Of a stretch of DNA of 55,019 bases, positions 20,006 to 28,492 are shown one piece after another. The stretch is from positions 1 through 55,019 of the forward strand of contig NZ_CAJHBT010000019.1 in the NCBI RefSeq assembly GCF_904846675.1, in the 5' to 3' direction. The position numbers were made by a program, and so were the translations under genes. Source of the DNA: Psychrobacter urativorans. Its GTDB lineage: Bacteria > Pseudomonadota > Gammaproteobacteria > Pseudomonadales > Moraxellaceae. Below the pieces are notes generated by a model. The model was not told the DNA's origin. It searched no databases and saw only the letters and a program-made list of their open reading frames with translations. How positions within the stretch are numbered: the stretch's first letter is position 1; each line of letters begins with the position of its first letter.

Positions 20006-21505
20006 ATGATTTATTCATTAATGGCGGTATTCTTTGTTTTGGGCTATATTGCTATTGCTTTAGAGCATAACCTGCATGTCGATAAAGCAGCTTCTGCTCT
20101 GCTCACTGCGATTATTGTTTGGACACTGCTTGTTATTGGTTCAGATACTTTGCTTGCAGGCCAACTCGTCAACGGTCTTGACGCTACTACATTGATAAAC
20201 ACCGAACTTAGGCATCACCTAGCAGAAATCGCTGAAATTTTGTTTTTCTTGATGGGTGCTATGGTAATCGTTGAATTAATCGATGCGCATGATGGTTTTT
20301 CTGCTATTACCAACCGTATTCACACTACTAGTGCAGTCAAGCTTTTATGGACGATTGGCACACTCACATTCTTCTTTTCCGCGCTGTTAGATAACCTTAC
20401 TACTGTCATCGTTATGATCTCTTTACTGCGTAAGTTGGTGGCAGATAAAGAACTGCGTTGGTGGTTTGTAGGTACAGTTGTAGTATGTGCCAACGCCGGC
20501 GGTGCCTGGTCACCAATTGGTGATGTGACCACCACTATGCTTTGGATTGGTAACCAAATTACAGCCAGTAACATCATTGTTGATTTAATCTTACCAAGCT
20601 TAGTTACTGCCATTTTGCCGCTGATAGTATTGACATTTATGTTCAAAGGCAAAGAAGTACACCGTCCAAAACCGATTAAAGCACCAATCCAGTCATCTAA
20701 TAGTAATTACCTTGGCAACTATGTCAACGAGCAAGCTTCTGCGATGGTAATGGATACGTCAAATTCGTACACATTTAGCGTGCCTACAACTGAGGCAAAT
20801 GACAGCGCGATAGTAGATCCTCTTGACACAGTTACCAGTAAAACGCGCATTAGTGTACTGGCATTAGGTTTAGGGGCGCTCGCATTTGTGCCAGTGTTTA
20901 AGACCTTAACCCACTTACCGCCTTATATGGGTATCTTATTTGGGGTAGGTGTACTTTGGGTATTTACTGAGCTTGTGCATCGTAATGATGATTGGGATAT
21001 CAAACAACGTATGACCGTCGTTGGCGTGCTTACCCGTGTTGATATGTCTAGTATTCTATTCTTTTTAGGTATTTTGTTGGCAGTAGCTGGGCTAGCTACT
21101 GCCGGTCACTTAACCAATATAGCAACTTGGCTTGATAACACCTTTAGTAGCTTATATACCATTAACGTTTTAATCGGTCTTATGTCAGCACTAGTAGATA
21201 ACGTACCTCTGGTAGCCGGTGCTATGAAAATGTATCCACTACTTAACGATTCCGCCATGGCCGGGTTAACTGGTAGTGAGTTGGCGCGTCAAAGTCAGTT
21301 TTTACAAGATGGTGCATTTTGGCACTTTTTGGCCTACTGTGCGGGAACTGGTGGTAGCTGCTTAATAATTGGTTCAGCTGCTGGGGTTGCTGCTATGGGA
21401 ATGGAGAAGATATCATTTATGTGGTATCTCAAGCATATCAGTGGACTGGCTCTTATTGGTTACTTAGCAGGCGCTGGCGCATACATTGCTATCCATGTTA
21501 TGTAG
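20006..21505 (+). CDS. nhaD: Na+/H+ antiporter, NhaD type
   Basis: Inner-membrane sodium/proton antiporter of the NhaD family (ion transporter superfamily), with about 12 helices. 499 residues. Family features: FFLMGAMVIVELIDAHDGF, LSALLDNLTT-type acidic hairpin (FFSALLDNLTTVIVMIS), GGAWSPIGDVTTTMLW, and SALVDNVPLV near the C-terminus. A hydrophilic loop at about 225-275 is longer than the rest. AAGGA lies 7 bases before ATG. Its setting between apbE and nqrM suggests it works with the NQR pump, using or controlling the Na+ gradient. Confidence 0.93.
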   Translation: MIYSLMAVFFVLGYIAIALEHNLHVDKAASALLTAIIVWTLLVIGSDTLLAGQLVNGLDATTLINTELRHHLAEIAEILFFLMGAMVIVELIDAHDGFSAITNRIHTTSAVKLLWTIGTLTFFFSALLDNLTTVIVMISLLRKLVADKELRWWFVGTVVVCANAGGAWSPIGDVTTTMLWIGNQITASNIIVDLILPSLVTAILPLIVLTFMFKGKEVHRPKPIKAPIQSSNSNYLGNYVNEQASAMVMDTSNSYTFSVPTTEANDSAIVDPLDTVTSKTRISVLALGLGALAFVPVFKTLTHLPPYMGILFGVGVLWVFTELVHRNDDWDIKQRMTVVGVLTRVDMSSILFFLGILLAVAGLATAGHLTNIATWLDNTFSSLYTINVLIGLMSALVDNVPLVAGAMKMYPLLNDSAMAGLTGSELARQSQFLQDGAFWHFLAYCAGTGGSCLIIGSAAGVAAMGMEKISFMWYLKHISGLALIGYLAGAGAYIAIHVM

Positions 21506-21637
21506 CTATTTATGGCCAACTGTGTCTCCCTGATGTGCATACGCATTATTTATGCTAGCTATATATGGTAAAATAAAGCTATACACTCAATGACTGCCAG
21601 CCGTGGCAGGCCATTCATAATAAGCCGAGGTTACCCC

Positions 21638-21886
21638 ATGCTTAGCCAACTACTACCAATGCTTGCTATCACCTTTACCGTATTCGTATTATTTTTTATC
21701 TTTATGGGTATTGGTTATATGTTCAAAAAACAGCCCCTCAGAGGGTCTTGTGGCGGCGTTGCCAAATTAATGGGCAATGAAAAATGCTCATACTGTGGCG
21801 ATGATCCTAACAAGTGCGACTCTATGACCACAGATCAGCAAATGAATGCCGCCAAGTCAGCTCAATTAGGTAGACCTGCATTATAA
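21638..21886 (+). CDS. nqrM: (Na+)-NQR maturation protein NqrM
   Basis: Needed to assemble active Na+-NQR, thought to deliver iron to the NqrD/NqrE centre. The ORF is open from 21590, but ATG 21638 has GAGG seven bases upstream and gives the normal 82-residue protein. One N-terminal membrane helix (about 8-28), then four cysteines, Cys38, Cys50, Cys53 and Cys60, in the family order (GSCGG, CSYCGDDPNKC). Formerly DUF539. It lies 130 bases after nhaD and about 4.2 kb after nqrF; the separation from the operon is slightly unusual. Confidence 0.93.
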   Translation: MLSQLLPMLAITFTVFVLFFIFMGIGYMFKKQPLRGSCGGVAKLMGNEKCSYCGDDPNKCDSMTTDQQMNAAKSAQLGRPAL

Positions 21887-21911
21887 CCACAGTTATAATC
21901 CGCATAATTCT

Positions 21912-21945
21912 TGAGCCGCTTATTCTTTAGCGGCTCATTTATTTG
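21912..21945 (+). terminator. Rho-independent terminator after nqrM
   Basis: TGAGCCGCT (21912-21920) pairs with AGCGGCTCA (21929-21937), loop TATTCTTT, followed by a T-rich TTTATTT. It ends nqrM transcription. Confidence 0.85.
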
Positions 21946-22378
21946 TAAGGTTACTCAAAGAGTGTTAAAAACGCTTATCAATAACGTCTTGTAACCTTGT
22001 ATAGCTTGTAATAATGGCTTTTAGTTACCATACGTTGATAGTAGTCCTCTGCATCTGCTCTTATAATAGCGTTAAATCCTATTCAAGACCCAGTTAATCT
22101 AGATAAGCTTCAATCGCTTCCTGTGATACCTTATTATAGAAGCCGTCTTTATTAAATATTTTCATTCACTGTTTTTTACCAGCTGTCTTTATTAAATAGA
22201 TGTATTCCAACATTTTGTTCAACCCTATATGATTTGCTTTCTGCAAAATTTTATACAATTCTGACCGAGCTGTCAGTCATCATCTCGGTGCAATTTTTTG
22301 GGTGTTATTTTGCGAATGGCGGTTCACCGGCGCTCGGAAATGACGTGTCCTTTTTCTTATTTTGATTGTTGTGTTGCT
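21946..22378. other. Intergenic region before the MFS transporter
   Basis: No gene is seen. It carries two near-identical 18-base direct repeats exactly 40 bases apart (22141-22158 and 22181-22198, AGCYGTCTTTATTAAATA). It also has an inverted repeat with ACCGAG (22264-22269) and CTCGGT (22284-22289), followed by a T run (22294-22299), which looks like an attenuator or terminator just before the MFS start. A TATACA at 22252-22257 could be a -10. Confidence 0.5.
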
Positions 22379-23635
22379 ATGTCTACCCCTTCTAATTTAC
22401 AATCCAAGCCCTCCACGGATAAGCTGAAAGTGTTTAACCCGCCCTCTTCAAAGTTTACTTTTTGGTTGGTGCTCTGCGCCATGATTTTGCTGGGTACCAA
22501 TATGCGTGCGCCTATTGTAGCGCTCGGCTCTATTGCACCCGTCGTACAGGCTGCCCTTAATATCTCCGAGACTCAAATCGGTTGGCTGGGCGCAGTACCG
22601 ATGCTAACCTTTGCCGTTGGCGCGCTGATTTCACCAACAATTGGTAAGCGTTTTGGGATTGAAAATACCTTAATTGCCATGATTGTGCTGCTGACCGCAG
22701 GTATGGTCGTTCGTGCCGCTATTCCAACTTGGATTGGATTTTTGAGCGGTACGCTCATGCTGACCTTAGCCATAGGTTTTGCGAATACCTTAGCCGCTCC
22801 AGTGATTAAGCAGCGCACGCCTAAACATATTCCACTGGTTACGGGTCTGTTCAGTCTGACGATGACGGTGACCGCAGGAATAGTCGCCGGCGTGGTATTG
22901 CCGCTATCTGAATGGGTAGGATGGCAGTGGGCACTTGGTGGTTGGTCATTTTTAGGTATTTTTGCGATTATTATTTGGGTATTTTTACGCCTGCGTTTAG
23001 GCTCATCTAGTGATCAAGCCCCTGTCCTCGCGTCGCCCGGTTCTTCCGATATTTCCGTGTGGCGTACTGCTTTTGCGTGGCAGATTGCTATTTTTATGGG
23101 CTTACAGTCGTTATTATTTTATACCGTTGCCAGCTTTTTACCGTCTATATGGGTAAGTAAAGGACTAACTGCAGTAAAAGCCGGACAGATGGGTTCGATG
23201 TTTCAGTTTATGGCACCAGTGGCAATTTTAAGCTTAACGTGGCTGGTCAATCGTGGTCGCCCTATTCAAGCCTTGGCAGTATTTGCCGCGGTTCTGAACG
23301 TTATTGGTGTCTTGGGAATCAGCTACTTGTCCACTGACCTAGCATGGTTATGGTCAGGTATTATGGGTGCTGGTTGCTCGGCGATGTTTACCTTGAGTAT
23401 GATATTGTTTTCCCTGCGTACATATACCACCAATCAAGCCAGTGAGCTGTCCGGTATGGCGCAAGCGGTCGGTTATATCATTGCTTTCTTTGGCCCATTG
23501 GGTACAGGCTGGCTACATGAAGCGACTGGTAACTGGGACTTGCCGCTACTGTTGATTCTAGTGTTAATGATTATCAACGTTGGTGTGGCTTGGTTAGTCG
23601 GTCGTCCGGTGATGGTTGATGGTAAAAAGATTTAA
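22379..23635 (+). CDS. MFS transporter, CynX/NimT family
   Basis: Inner-membrane major facilitator with about 12 helices, of the cyanate/nitroimidazole (CynX/NimT) group; real substrate unknown. The frame is open from TTG 22298, with ATGs at 22316, 22340 and 22379. I take ATG 22379 (418 residues), which leaves about 27 hydrophilic residues before helix 1. No start has a strong ribosome site, so this is uncertain. Family signature after helix 1: GTNMRAPIVALGSIAP, then IGWLGAVPMLTFA. It appears monocistronic, with a terminator-like hairpin both before and after. Confidence 0.82.
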   Translation: MSTPSNLQSKPSTDKLKVFNPPSSKFTFWLVLCAMILLGTNMRAPIVALGSIAPVVQAALNISETQIGWLGAVPMLTFAVGALISPTIGKRFGIENTLIAMIVLLTAGMVVRAAIPTWIGFLSGTLMLTLAIGFANTLAAPVIKQRTPKHIPLVTGLFSLTMTVTAGIVAGVVLPLSEWVGWQWALGGWSFLGIFAIIIWVFLRLRLGSSSDQAPVLASPGSSDISVWRTAFAWQIAIFMGLQSLLFYTVASFLPSIWVSKGLTAVKAGQMGSMFQFMAPVAILSLTWLVNRGRPIQALAVFAAVLNVIGVLGISYLSTDLAWLWSGIMGAGCSAMFTLSMILFSLRTYTTNQASELSGMAQAVGYIIAFFGPLGTGWLHEATGNWDLPLLLILVLMIINVGVAWLVGRPVMVDGKKI

Positions 23636-23664
23636 TAGCTCTCGTTAATAAGTAACAAGTACGC

Positions 23665-23689
23665 TTTGCAGTCTAATATAGACTGCAAA
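23665..23689. repeat. Perfect hairpin downstream of the MFS gene
   Basis: TTTGCAGTCTA (23665-23675) and TAGACTGCAAA (23679-23689) are perfect inverted repeats with a 3-base loop. No T run follows on either strand. The true terminator is probably the next hairpin (23711-23763), so this may be a processing or protein site. Confidence 0.5.
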
Positions 23690-23710
23690 AATAGTACGAT
23701 AAAAATATTA

Positions 23711-23763
23711 GGCGGGTTAGGCATTCACAATTAAACACTGTTGAATGTTTAACACGCCTTTTT
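23711..23763 (+). terminator. Terminator after the MFS gene
   Basis: GGCG and GTTA (23711-23719, one mismatch) pair with TAAC and CGCC (23750-23758), with an inner CATTC/GAATG pairing, followed by TTTTT (23759-23763). Confidence 0.6.
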
Positions 23764-23804
23764 ATTTGCTACACTAAACCGATTGCATACAGGACAAGAT
23801 AATT

Positions 23805-24644
23805 ATGTTAGACGTATCATTAGGTTTCAGTAAACGTTATAGCGTGACAGTCGTCTTACTGACCGCTTTATTAATGCTGGTGTTAGCAATTAATGGCTGC
23901 CAAAAAGCATCTGAAACGGATACTGTCACTGATGAAGCGGTTGTGAATACTCAAACAACCGCTGAAAGCCCGATTCAAACTGATCAGCAACTCACTCAAC
24001 CGGCTAACAGTCAATCATTGACTATACTAGCACTCGGCGATTCTTTGACAGAAGGTCTAGGGGTTGCAAATGATGCCAATTATCCAGCGCAGCTAGAAGC
24101 GAGCCTACAAGAAATGGGCTATAAGAATGTCAAAGTCATTAACTCAGGGTTAAGTGGCGAAACCAGTACCGGTTTGGTCAATCGCTTGGATTGGGTCGCG
24201 CAAACCAAACCAGATATTACGATCTTAACCATTGGCGCGAATGATGCTATTCGCGGTATTGATGTAGTAACCGTTGAGGCCAATATTCGTACAGCCGTTA
24301 AGCATCTACAAGATAATGGCAGTCAGGTCATCTTAGGCGGCATGCAGATTTATGACAATTTAGGTAATGACTACGTACAATCTTTTACAGCGATGTACCC
24401 AAGAATAGCCAAAGATATGAATGTAACGCTCATCCCCTTCTTTTTAGACGGTGTCGCTGCCGATGCTAATCTTAATCAAGCCGATGCTATTCATCCAACT
24501 AGCGAAGGTTATACCATCATCGTTAATGATAATATTCTACCAATATTGAAACCTGAGATTGAGCAGATGCTAGCAAATAAATCAGCGGTACTCGCACCAG
24601 AAAACATGCCAGCAGAGACACCACTAGTTGAGACTTCGCAATGA
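23805..24644 (+). CDS. tesA: SGNH-family esterase/thioesterase, TesA-like lipoprotein
   Basis: Hydrolyses esters or acyl-thioesters in the periplasm. 279 residues. The N-terminal signal ends in AINGC, giving a lipid-anchored Cys32, then a low-complexity Thr/Gln linker (about 33-70). The SGNH blocks are GDSLTEG with nucleophile Ser80, the Gly block in the GLSGE stretch, GANDAIRG, and the Asp/His pair in ADAIHPTSEGY. Its stop overlaps the start of the ABC ATPase (ATGA), making a tesA-ybbA-ybbP operon. In E. coli the same three genes are neighbours, with tesA divergent. E. coli TesA is not a lipoprotein, so the linker is notable. Confidence 0.88.
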   Translation: MLDVSLGFSKRYSVTVVLLTALLMLVLAINGCQKASETDTVTDEAVVNTQTTAESPIQTDQQLTQPANSQSLTILALGDSLTEGLGVANDANYPAQLEASLQEMGYKNVKVINSGLSGETSTGLVNRLDWVAQTKPDITILTIGANDAIRGIDVVTVEANIRTAVKHLQDNGSQVILGGMQIYDNLGNDYVQSFTAMYPRIAKDMNVTLIPFFLDGVAADANLNQADAIHPTSEGYTIIVNDNILPILKPEIEQMLANKSAVLAPENMPAETPLVETSQ

Positions 24645-25378
24645 CACTATCGAAAACGGCATCAAAAATAACGGCGACAGCATCGTCGACAGCAGCGCCA
24701 ACCCCTAAAAAAAACGCGCTGCTTGTCGGCTCGCAATTGAATAAAACCGTACAAGTCGGTGAGCAAACACTGTCTATTATTAAAGACGTTAATATCCACG
24801 TTAACGCTGGCGAGTTTGTGGTCATTATGGGCAAGTCCGGCTCCGGCAAGTCGACCTTACTGGGACTATTGGCCGCTTTAGATCACCCCGATAGTGGTTC
24901 CGTTGAATTGGCCGGACAAACATTAAGCACGCTTGATGAGGACGCATTAGCAGTCATCCGGCAGCGCGAGATGGGCTTTGTCTTTCAATCCTTTCATTTA
25001 TTGCCAACATTAACAGTGGCAGAAAACATTGCTTTTCCACTCGATATTGCCCGGCGTCCGAATAAGGCGCGGGTTGATGAATTGATTGAAGCGGTTGGCC
25101 TCAGTCACAGACGTAACAGCTTACCCAGTCAATTATCTGGAGGTGAACAGCAGCGCACAGCCGTAGCACGCGCCTTGGTATCACACCCTAAGATTGTGTT
25201 TGCCGATGAGCCTACCGGTAACTTAGATGAGCAGAATGCCGACCAAGTTATGCAGCTGTTATTAGACTTACGCCAACAAGTCGGTTCGGCACTGGTCGTC
25301 GCGACTCACGATGCCGCGCTTGCCGAAATGGCTAATAGAGTCATTACTATGCACGATGGCCGGATTTTGTCTCAATGA
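24641..25378 (+). CDS. ybbA: ABC transporter ATPase, YbbA/LolD-like
   Basis: ATPase for the permease that follows. 245 residues. Walker A GKSGSGKSTLL (about 66-76), Q-loop in FQSFHLLPTL, signature LSGGEQQRTAVARAL, Walker B IVFADEPTGNLDE and the H-loop in VATHD: all present, so it should be active. It belongs to the MacB/LolD/FtsE group of mechanotransmission-type ABC systems. The N-terminal 30 residues are a Ser/Ala-rich extension. It overlaps both neighbours by four bases (ATGA), so the three proteins are probably made together. Confidence 0.92.
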   Translation: MTLSKTASKITATASSTAAPTPKKNALLVGSQLNKTVQVGEQTLSIIKDVNIHVNAGEFVVIMGKSGSGKSTLLGLLAALDHPDSGSVELAGQTLSTLDEDALAVIRQREMGFVFQSFHLLPTLTVAENIAFPLDIARRPNKARVDELIEAVGLSHRRNSLPSQLSGGEQQRTAVARALVSHPKIVFADEPTGNLDEQNADQVMQLLLDLRQQVGSALVVATHDAALAEMANRVITMHDGRILSQ

Positions 25379-28008
25379 ATAATAAGCTAACAAATAATAG
25401 CACCATGGATAATGAGTCAAATTATTCTAATGGCATACTGGGTCGAATATTTGCGCGCAGCTTAGGGTCACAGGTATTAAGCCGCAGTTGGTGGCGACGC
25501 TGGGTTTATCCAGTGCTGTTTTTAATTACCTTAACGTTGTCGCTTGCCACTTACCTGACCCTCGACTCTATCCAACAGACGGTCAATAGTTATATCAATG
25601 ACAATCAGCGCGCGCTGGTTGGTGGTGATTTGATATTGACCAGTAACCAAGATTGGCCTGCAGAAGTATTAAGCCAAGTACAAACGATTGCTGATACGCA
25701 AACGGTTTATGACTATCAGTTTAATGCCATGATAGTCACTGCTGAGCAAACCTTACTTGCCCGCGTAAAAGCAGTCTCGCCGGCTTACCCCTTATATGGT
25801 GAAGTGGCGCTGGCCTCTGGCACGCCATTATGGCAACAGCTGAATTCAAATAGCGTAGTGGTCGCTCCTGAAGTTCTTAAAGGTTTAGATATCAGCGTTG
25901 GCGATAGTATCAACGTTGGCGACGCACAATTTATTATTAGTGATGAGCTGATTAAAGAGCCGGATCGTCCACTCACCGCGTTTGGTTTTGGCGGTCGCGT
26001 ATTAATGCAGCAAGATGCTCTCGAGGCAACTAATTTAATGGGTCAACGTAGCCGAGTCAGTTACCGTATCGAGCTGGCAGGTGACCCTGAGCTGATGGCT
26101 AGCCAGCGCGAGCAGCTAAACCAAATATTAGAGAACTATCCCGATATTGAGCTGTCCGATGCCGAGTCAGCGGATACCTCGGTATCACGTATCTCTGACA
26201 ATGTACTGAAGTTCTTAAAGCTATTAGTCATAGCAGTCTTGCTGTTATCTGCGGTGGCAATGTATGGCGTCATTACTGCATTTGTGACCAAGCAGCAATC
26301 TAATAATGCCATTCGTATGGCGTTAGGTGAGCCTATAGGAGCAATCAAAGGCAGCTATTATCGCTTGCTAATGGGTACAGCAGTAATCGCTTGTATCGCA
26401 GCGGTAGTTTTAAGTCTTGCTTTTCTCAAAATCGGTCAGCCCTATCTTGCGGCAATTTTACCAGCGGATATTGGTCTTGCCATCAATCCTCTGAGCATTA
26501 CTAAGACTGTCATCATTGCCTTAGTATTGACCTTACTCATTACGCAACGCGGCCTTAGTACGCTCAGGACGACTAAGCCTGTAACCTTACTTAATCAAGG
26601 TGCCAGTCAGCAGTTGCAACGCTTGCCTTGGTATCGTCAGCTACCGCTATTATGGTATGGACTGATGCTAGTCGGCTTATATGGCTTCTTCGCTTATGAA
26701 GTGCAGTCTTTGAAGCTAGCCGCACAATTACTTATCGGCTTAATCGGTTTTATTGCCATATTCTGGGCATTGGCACGTGCTTGGTTATGGCTACTTTCGC
26801 GCGTGGCGACTTATAGTAAAATAAGCTGGATGCAGCGTATTGCTATCCATAACCTTGCCCGTAAAGGCAATCAATCAGTGCTTTTCTTTGTCACCTTATC
26901 GCTATCGGTAGCCGTACTGACACTAATTACGACGCTTAATCATAGTATTAATGTGCAGTTTATTAACGCCTATCCTGAGGATGCGCCCAATTTATTCTTA
27001 CTAGATATTCAGAGTGATCAACACGATGACATTAATAACTTAATCGATGAGCCTGTTAGCTATTATCCAGTGATTCGAGCGCGGGTGGTGACTGCCAACG
27101 ATGTTCCGGTACAAGACATTGAGCCTGCTGAAGGCTTTGATGATCCGACCCGCGTCTTTAATTTAAGCTACGCTGATACAGTGATGGAAACAGAGTTTAT
27201 TACCTCTGCAGTGCAAGATAATAAGCTCTACGCTCCTATTATTAATGAAGATATTGTTAACGAGAATCATGCAATCCAAGCAGTTGAGACAATAGCGCCT
27301 TTATCTATTTTAGATACCGCAGCAACTATGCTCAACGTTAAGATGGGCGAGCAGATTCGCTTTAATATTCAAGGTATTGAGATTGTCGGTCAAATTACTA
27401 GTATTCGCTCGCGCTATGAGCGTGGCCCCAGTCCTTACTTTTATTTCTTATTTGAGCCATCGGTATTGTCTGCTGCCCCGCAAATTCAATTTGCTACCGT
27501 TCACGTGCCAGCAGATAATATTTCTGAGATACAAGGGAAGCTCGTCCGCCGTTTCCCTGCCATTACTACTATTGATGGCACCGCAATTGCCCAGCAAGTT
27601 CAAGAGTTGGTCGCACAGATGAGCCGTTTGGTGTATATTTTTACCTTATTGGCGTTGCTGACCGGCATTATGGTATTGATTAGCTCGCTATTATCCACCT
27701 CGCAAGATCGCATGCAAGAGAGCGCCTCATTCCGCCTACTAGGGATGCAAAAACGCGATTTATACATGCTTAATATTTTAGAATTCGGTCTGCTCGGTAT
27801 TAGTGCCGCCGTATTCGCTGTGACGATTGCTAGTGTTGGCGCGTGGGCAGTGATTACTTACTGGTTTAATTTGCAATTTAGTATGCCTTGGTTGAGCATC
27901 GCTATGGGCTCACTAGTGCTAATTGCTTTATTATTCGCCATCTCTATTGTTTATGTGCGTCTGGTTATTGGGCGCGGCATTATGGCACGGGTGCGAGCGA
28001 TGATTTAG
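25375..28008 (+). CDS. ybbP: ABC transporter permease, YbbP family
   Basis: Large FtsX-like permease of the YbbA-YbbP system; function poorly known, possibly handling hydrophobic envelope substrates together with the TesA-like esterase. 877 residues, somewhat longer than E. coli YbbP (about 804). Helix near 45-65, a MacB-like periplasmic domain, an FtsX helical group at about 280-400, helices in 420-510, a second periplasmic domain, and a final FtsX group at about 755-870 (SASFRLLGMQKRDLYML). The two-FtsX, ten-helix layout fits the family. The N-terminal 25 residues are Asn-rich and non-conserved. Confidence 0.9.
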   Translation: MNNKLTNNSTMDNESNYSNGILGRIFARSLGSQVLSRSWWRRWVYPVLFLITLTLSLATYLTLDSIQQTVNSYINDNQRALVGGDLILTSNQDWPAEVLSQVQTIADTQTVYDYQFNAMIVTAEQTLLARVKAVSPAYPLYGEVALASGTPLWQQLNSNSVVVAPEVLKGLDISVGDSINVGDAQFIISDELIKEPDRPLTAFGFGGRVLMQQDALEATNLMGQRSRVSYRIELAGDPELMASQREQLNQILENYPDIELSDAESADTSVSRISDNVLKFLKLLVIAVLLLSAVAMYGVITAFVTKQQSNNAIRMALGEPIGAIKGSYYRLLMGTAVIACIAAVVLSLAFLKIGQPYLAAILPADIGLAINPLSITKTVIIALVLTLLITQRGLSTLRTTKPVTLLNQGASQQLQRLPWYRQLPLLWYGLMLVGLYGFFAYEVQSLKLAAQLLIGLIGFIAIFWALARAWLWLLSRVATYSKISWMQRIAIHNLARKGNQSVLFFVTLSLSVAVLTLITTLNHSINVQFINAYPEDAPNLFLLDIQSDQHDDINNLIDEPVSYYPVIRARVVTANDVPVQDIEPAEGFDDPTRVFNLSYADTVMETEFITSAVQDNKLYAPIINEDIVNENHAIQAVETIAPLSILDTAATMLNVKMGEQIRFNIQGIEIVGQITSIRSRYERGPSPYFYFLFEPSVLSAAPQIQFATVHVPADNISEIQGKLVRRFPAITTIDGTAIAQQVQELVAQMSRLVYIFTLLALLTGIMVLISSLLSTSQDRMQESASFRLLGMQKRDLYMLNILEFGLLGISAAVFAVTIASVGAWAVITYWFNLQFSMPWLSIAMGSLVLIALLFAISIVYVRLVIGRGIMARVRAMI

Positions 28009-28053
28009 AGTGAGAAGCGTTAAAAAACTGTATTTAGTTTTAACTTTGCAAAG

Positions 28054-28077
28054 AAAAACCCCGTCATGGGGTTTTTT
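28054..28077. terminator. Terminator after ybbP
   Basis: AAAAACCCC (28054-28062) pairs with GGGGTTTTT (28068-28076) around a 5-base loop, followed by T. It ends the tesA-ybbA-ybbP operon and, read the other way, lies after the 28120 gene. It marks the left edge of the AT-rich insertion. Confidence 0.9.
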
Positions 28078-28119
28078 AATCTGCTGTTATCTACCATCCT
28101 TACTCGCTATAAGTTTTGT

Positions 28120-28482
28120 TCAATCCCAATAACTACAAATTTCATTAGCATAATTAGTAATTGGATAGATGAATTTTTTATCTATACTCAATAGCTTACA
28201 GACTTCCCCAAACTTTTGTAATATCGACTGTTTGATAGAAGGCTCACTAAAAGATAAGACGTTAGTCTCACCAAAAACTAAACCTATTATTAATTTTCTC
28301 AAAAATCCTCTGGTCTCATCTTGTAGAATCTCATATTTCATAGGTGAAAAATTCACCGTAGCTAAGAAAGACCTAATTATATTAACTTGTTCGGCACTTA
28401 GTGCGTCTTCCATCTCAACTATGAAAGAAGCTATCTCACTCGGGTCTTTATATACAATACTATGTAGGCTTTCCAAATTCAT
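28120..28482 (-). CDS. Small helical protein of unknown function in a nucleotide-enzyme island
   Basis: 120 residues, not recognised. Predicted mainly helical with no signal peptide or membrane segment; moderately acidic at the N-terminus and rich in Ile, Leu and Phe. No Cys pairs or obvious catalytic motif. It is the last gene of a four-gene minus-strand operon, starting 10 bases after the stop of the TS-like gene, with a GGGATAG ribosome site. Being a small, last, unknown gene beside three nucleotide enzymes, it may be a regulator, adaptor or immunity-type partner. That is inference only. Confidence 0.65.
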   Translation of the reverse strand: MNLESLHSIVYKDPSEIASFIVEMEDALSAEQVNIIRSFLATVNFSPMKYEILQDETRGFLRKLIIGLVFGETNVLSFSEPSIKQSILQKFGEVCKLLSIDKKFIYPITNYANEICSYWD

Positions 28483-28492
28483 TTTTCTATCC

